Positions 61,323-64,000 of a stretch of DNA of 64,000 nucleotides are shown here, piece after piece. Within the stretch, counting starts at the first letter, position 1; the number at the start of each line of letters is the position of its first letter. A program made the position numbers and the translations under genes. The notes beneath the pieces are model-generated. The model saw only the letters and a list, made by a program, of their open reading frames with translations. It was not told the DNA's origin and searched no databases. Source of the stretch: Pseudomonadota bacterium (GTDB lineage Bacteria; Pseudomonadota; Alphaproteobacteria; Rhizobiales; Xanthobacteraceae); the NCBI GenBank assembly GCA_023387735.1, contig JAEWHP010000009.1, positions 1 to 64,000 of the forward strand. Direction: 5' to 3'.

Positions 61323-62792
61323 GTGAACCTCGTCGTCGTCTCTAACCGCGTTTCGCGTGGAAAACCGAACGAACCCATGACGGGGGGACTGGCAGCCGCG
61401 CTGCTGCCGATCGTGGAAAAGTCAGGCGCGATCTGGGTCGGTTCCAGCGGAAGGGTCCGCGACGGGAACCAGAAGGAACCTTTCGCTGAGATCGAAGCCC
61501 TGGGAACCGGCGCGCTGGCGATGCTCGATCTGCCGGCGGCGCATTACGGCGGCTATTACGAAGGGTTCGCAAATTCGGCGCTGTGGCCGGCGCTGCATTC
61601 GCGCCCCGACCTGATCCGCGCGTCGCAGGAAGACTATGCCAGCTATCGGGAAGTAAACGCCTTCATGGCGCGCGCGCTGCTGCGCTTCCAGAAGCCGGAG
61701 TCCGCGTTCTGGATCCAGGACTATCATTTCCTCGCGCTCGGCGCGGAGTTGCGCACGCTCGGCGTAACGCAGCCGATCGGCTTCTTCCTGCATACGCCGT
61801 GGGCCACGCCTTCCGTGATGGGCGGCGTGCCGAACCATCGCGAACTGATCGAAGCGATGCTGGCCTATGACCTGATCGGTTTCCAGACCGAGGAGGATTG
61901 CGAGAATTTCCTGTCGTATGCGGAGTCCGAACTCGGGCTCGTCGTGCGGGACGGCGTCGTCCGTTCGCGCCATGGCCGGACCCGTGCTGCGGCATTCCCG
62001 ATCGGCATCGATCCCCAGCAGTTCGCCAGGCTCGCGGCCAAGGCGGCGACCCATCCGGATGTCTCCCGGCTGCGGCGCAGCCTGCACGGCGAGAAGCTCG
62101 CGATCGGCGTCGACCGGCTGGATTATTCCAAGGGCCTCATCAACCGCATCAAGGCATTCGACCGGATGTGGGCCCTGTATCCGTCAATGGCGCGTTCGGT
62201 CTCGCTGCTGCAGATCGCAACGCCGTCGCGCGGCGCGATCGAGGCCTACGGCAACCTGCAGAGCGATGTCGCCAAGCTCGTCAGCGACGTCAACGGCCTT
62301 CACGGCGAGGTCGACTGGACGCCGATCCGCTATCTCAACAAGGGCTACAGCCAGGCCGTGCTTGCGGGCCTCTATCGCACCGCGCAGGTCGGCGTCGTGA
62401 CGCCGCTGCAGGACGGCATGAACCTGGTCGCCAAGGAATATGTCGCCGCCCAGAACCCGGTCGATCCCGGCGTGCTGGTGCTGTCGAAATTCGCCGGCGC
62501 CGCCAAGGAGCTCGACACTGCCCTGATCGTCAACCCGCACGACATCGACGGCATGGCCCGCACCATCGCCACCGCTTTGTCGATGCCGCTGACGGAGCGC
62601 CGGATGCGCTGGGAAGCGATGATGGCGAAGCTGCGCAAGGGCACCATCCAGCAATGGTTCGCCGACTTCACCGACGCGCTGTGGGACAGCCGCGTCGACC
62701 GCATCGACACCTGTCCCTCGGAAGACGTCATCGCCGACCCGCTCGCCGTGCGGCAGCTCCGCCCCGTCACCAACGGCGCGCGGTTTCATTAA
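61323..62792 (+). CDS. otsA: Trehalose-6-phosphate synthase
   Basis: OtsA joins UDP-glucose and glucose 6-phosphate to trehalose 6-phosphate, the substrate of OtsB. The 489-residue protein is a GT20 enzyme: VVVSNRVSRGKPNEPMTGGL, WIQDYHFLALGAELR, GFFLHTPWATPSVMGG, VDRLDYSKGLINRIKAFDRM, and GMNLVAKEYVAAQ with the nucleotide-binding residues. The GTG at 61323 is chosen because AGGAGG sits six bases upstream; an in-frame ATG at 61287 has no such site. Gene order otsB-otsA and separate promoters are plausible. The pathway serves osmotic and desiccation stress. Confidence 0.95.
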   Translation: MNLVVVSNRVSRGKPNEPMTGGLAAALLPIVEKSGAIWVGSSGRVRDGNQKEPFAEIEALGTGALAMLDLPAAHYGGYYEGFANSALWPALHSRPDLIRASQEDYASYREVNAFMARALLRFQKPESAFWIQDYHFLALGAELRTLGVTQPIGFFLHTPWATPSVMGGVPNHRELIEAMLAYDLIGFQTEEDCENFLSYAESELGLVVRDGVVRSRHGRTRAAAFPIGIDPQQFARLAAKAATHPDVSRLRRSLHGEKLAIGVDRLDYSKGLINRIKAFDRMWALYPSMARSVSLLQIATPSRGAIEAYGNLQSDVAKLVSDVNGLHGEVDWTPIRYLNKGYSQAVLAGLYRTAQVGVVTPLQDGMNLVAKEYVAAQNPVDPGVLVLSKFAGAAKELDTALIVNPHDIDGMARTIATALSMPLTERRMRWEAMMAKLRKGTIQQWFADFTDALWDSRVDRIDTCPSEDVIADPLAVRQLRPVTNGARFH

Positions 62793-62800
62793 GGCCTGTG

Positions 62801-62872
62801 CCCTTCACCTCTCCCGCTCGCGGGAGAGATCGGATCGCATCACCGATGCGATCCGGGTGAGGGCTCTCTCCG
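62801..62872. repeat. Double hairpin repeat after otsA, possible terminator
   Basis: CTCTCCCGCTCGCGGGAGAG and GGATCGCATC-ACC-GATGCGATCC form two perfect adjacent stems between otsA and the convergent small secreted protein gene. It resembles the element at 46991-47140. There is no T-run, so a role as Rho-independent terminator is uncertain. Confidence 0.65.
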
Positions 62873-62941
62873 CACGAACGGTCCGCCTCGCGAAGACACC
62901 CCAACAGCCAGAGGCGGTCGGTCTCGCCTCGGCCATCACCC

Positions 62942-63289
62942 TCAAAAACAATACGCCACGCCATCCAGGATCGGACACCGCGCCTTGTTCGGCGCGCTCG
63001 GATTATCCATCGGCACGTACCCACCCTTGCCGTTGCCGGCGAACACGCCGGGGCCGATCACAACCGACGACTTGTTGCCGATGATCACGCTCGGGTGCGG
63101 CGACGCCAGCCGCGACTGCGAGCCGTCCGCCCACACGATGGCGTCGCCCGTATGGATGCCGCGCCGGCCGTCGTCGCAGGTGACGTCGTTACCCTGCTTG
63201 GTGCAGGCCTGCGCCATCGCCGGGCCGGCCGCACTGCCGGCAAACGCCGCCAGCAAGGTGGCTACCAAAAGCGCCCGCGTAATCGTCAT
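62942..63289 (-). CDS. Small secreted protein of unknown function
   Basis: From the ATG at 63289 (GGAGGA five bases upstream) the product is 115 residues with a clear signal peptide (TRALLVATLLAAFAGSAAGP, cleavage near AMAQA). The mature part is beta-rich with two possible disulfides (ACTKQGNDVTCDDGR; RCPILDGVAYCF) and many Gly. No family is recognised. It would be a periplasmic or secreted protein. The longer open frame upstream has no signal and does not read like protein. Confidence 0.75.
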   Translation of the reverse strand: MTITRALLVATLLAAFAGSAAGPAMAQACTKQGNDVTCDDGRRGIHTGDAIVWADGSQSRLASPHPSVIIGNKSSVVIGPGVFAGNGKGGYVPMDNPSAPNKARCPILDGVAYCF

Positions 63290-63531
63290 TGCCGTCCTCC
63301 GCCCGTGATTCGCACCGGGCAGCCCCTCGGCCCACCCCCGCCTCGTCGTGAAGCCGCCGCCGAGGTCGTCGGCACCGCCCGGATTCCGGTTCCAAACCAC
63401 CAGCCGAAGGTGTCCCCACGATGGCGGCAGTGCCGGATTCCCAAATAAATTCAACGAATTGGGGAAATTTCGCCCGCCGCGCCCGGGCCTCCCTTGCAAA
63501 ATCACTCCTGCCCCTTCAAGAAAGCGCCTCC

Positions 63532-63621
63532 GGAGAGATGGCCGAGTGGCTTAAGGCGCACGCTTGGAAAGCGTGTGTGCGGGAAACCGTACCGTGGGTT
63601 CGAATCCCACTCTCTCCGCCA
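63532..63621 (+). tRNA. tRNA-Ser (anticodon GGA)
   Basis: The acceptor arm GGAGAGA pairs with TCTCTCC and is followed by G and CCA encoded in the DNA (63619-63621). The anticodon stem CACGC/GCGTG encloses TTGGAAA with anticodon GGA at 63566-63568, reading UCC and UCU. The long variable arm (GTGCGGGAAACCGTAC) marks a class II tRNA, and the T arm carries GGTTCGAATCC. tRNA-Ser genes are frequent integration sites, but no integrase is in the visible flank. Confidence 0.97.
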
Positions 63622-63685
63622 GATAGCGGCATACCTAGTTGATTTCTCTTATCTTATTCGCAGGACGCTTGTCCTGCCCACAATC

Positions 63686-64000
63686 TTACCCCCTGCAGGC
63701 TGGCCCGATTTCTGTTCCGTGCTTGTGGATTTCCGGAGCCGCGACAAATGCTGGCCTCCGATAGAACGAGTATAACGCCACAATGCAATGCCTTGGGCGG
63801 CTTCGGTGCGTTTCATGGCCGCCGCCGATCTTTGCGCTGCATCGCCCCACTGTAACGCCCAATGCCGCGCGATATTCGACTGCCATACTCCGTGACAAAT
63901 ATCCTACGGTCCTGCCGTCGATTTCGATCCGCACTGCGTTGGCGTCAAACTGATTACCCTCCTCTGGCGCGACGACCGCGCTGACCTTGAGGTCGTGCCC
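63686..64000 (-). CDS. HIRAN-like domain protein, partial (start outside window)
   Basis: The frame is open to the right edge of the window and reads DLKVSAVVAPEEGNQFDANA then VRIEIDGRTVGYLSRSMAVE YRAAL, which fits the HIRAN pattern (N-x-x-D-x-N-A-V, V-G-Y-L-S-R, A-x-x-Y). HIRAN domains bind DNA ends or act in phage and repair proteins. The part after CSAKIGGG (about the last 46 residues) shows none of the usual HIRAN ending and may be divergent or shifted. A GTG at 63934 is internal. It lies just downstream of tRNA-Ser on the other strand, a common spot for accessory genes. Confidence 0.5.
   Translation of the reverse strand, partial: GHDLKVSAVVAPEEGNQFDANAVRIEIDGRTVGYLSRSMAVEYRAALGVTVGRCSAKIGGGHETHRSRPRHCIVALYSFYRRPAFVAAPEIHKHGTEIGPACRG

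Noticed and set aside
63494..63775. Small plus-strand frames across the tRNA-Ser gene
   Set aside because: They translate the tRNA and its flanks; the tRNA fold explains the sequence.

Overview
The window is high-GC, densely coded alphaproteobacterial chromosome. Gene content and protein flavour point to Bradyrhizobium or a close relative: form II molybdenum hydroxylase genes, caspase-like p20 proteins, winged-helix/FlgO/TPR regulators, DUF2783 beside homogentisate genes, and many short palindromic intergenic repeats. The species call is inference. No transposase, integrase, rRNA operon or CRISPR array was seen; the only RNA gene found is a tRNA-Ser(GGA) near the right end.

Layout. 1-7.6 kb: end of a chemotaxis operon (hybrid cheA tail, cheW, cheY, cheR, a degenerate PilZ protein; no cheB), a small hypothetical, a FixJ-like response regulator, and a convergent 1.2k-residue hybrid histidine kinase. 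7.7-11.2 kb: a sugar-acid cassette (GntR/FCD repressor, IlvD/Edd dehydratase, RraA-like aldolase) with a perfect palindromic operator. 11.3-18.7 kb: oligopeptidase B, a class V aminotransferase, an LssY_C-like protein, an SNase-like secreted protein and a 577-residue unknown that may have a terpene-cyclase-like toroid fold. 19-25 kb: a caspase-like pseudoenzyme, an orphan RND adaptor, an alpha/beta hydrolase, a methyltransferase, and a winged-helix/FlgO/TPR protein. 25-32 kb: VapBC, a membrane adenylate cyclase, AsmA, a Crp-type regulator, and a DUF433/DUF5615 toxin-antitoxin pair. 32-38.8 kb: RND pump plus adaptor, OmpA-like protein, and a second caspase-like pseudoenzyme with TPRs. 39-42.7 kb: lactonase/dehydrogenase/RidA operon, small hypotheticals, MarR. 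42.8-50.8 kb: homogentisate/tyrosine catabolism (FAD monooxygenase, DUF2783, degenerate MBL protein, hmgA, fahA, Lrp, hppD). 50.9-56 kb: CoA-transferase and a CO-dehydrogenase-type coxS-coxL-coxM set. 56.4-64 kb: MCP, MFS transporter, otsB, otsA, a small secreted protein, tRNA-Ser and a partial HIRAN-like gene.

How parts may work together. The main systems-level proposal is a cAMP circuit. A class III cyclase (25861-28311) lies near a Crp-type regulator whose recognition helix keeps the R-E-x-x-x-R pattern of CRP. Four intergenic sites match TGTGA-N6-TCACA with 9 or 10 of 10 positions: upstream of the regulator itself, in both divergent regions that flank the two pseudo-caspases, and before the winged-helix/TPR gene. 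In the aromatic cluster, a MarR palindrome faces the FAD monooxygenase operon and a perfect TTG-N8-CAA (FixK/FNR) box sits just before hppD, so oxygen-consuming tyrosine breakdown may be switched by oxygen supply. Both proposals rest on sequence pattern and family knowledge only.
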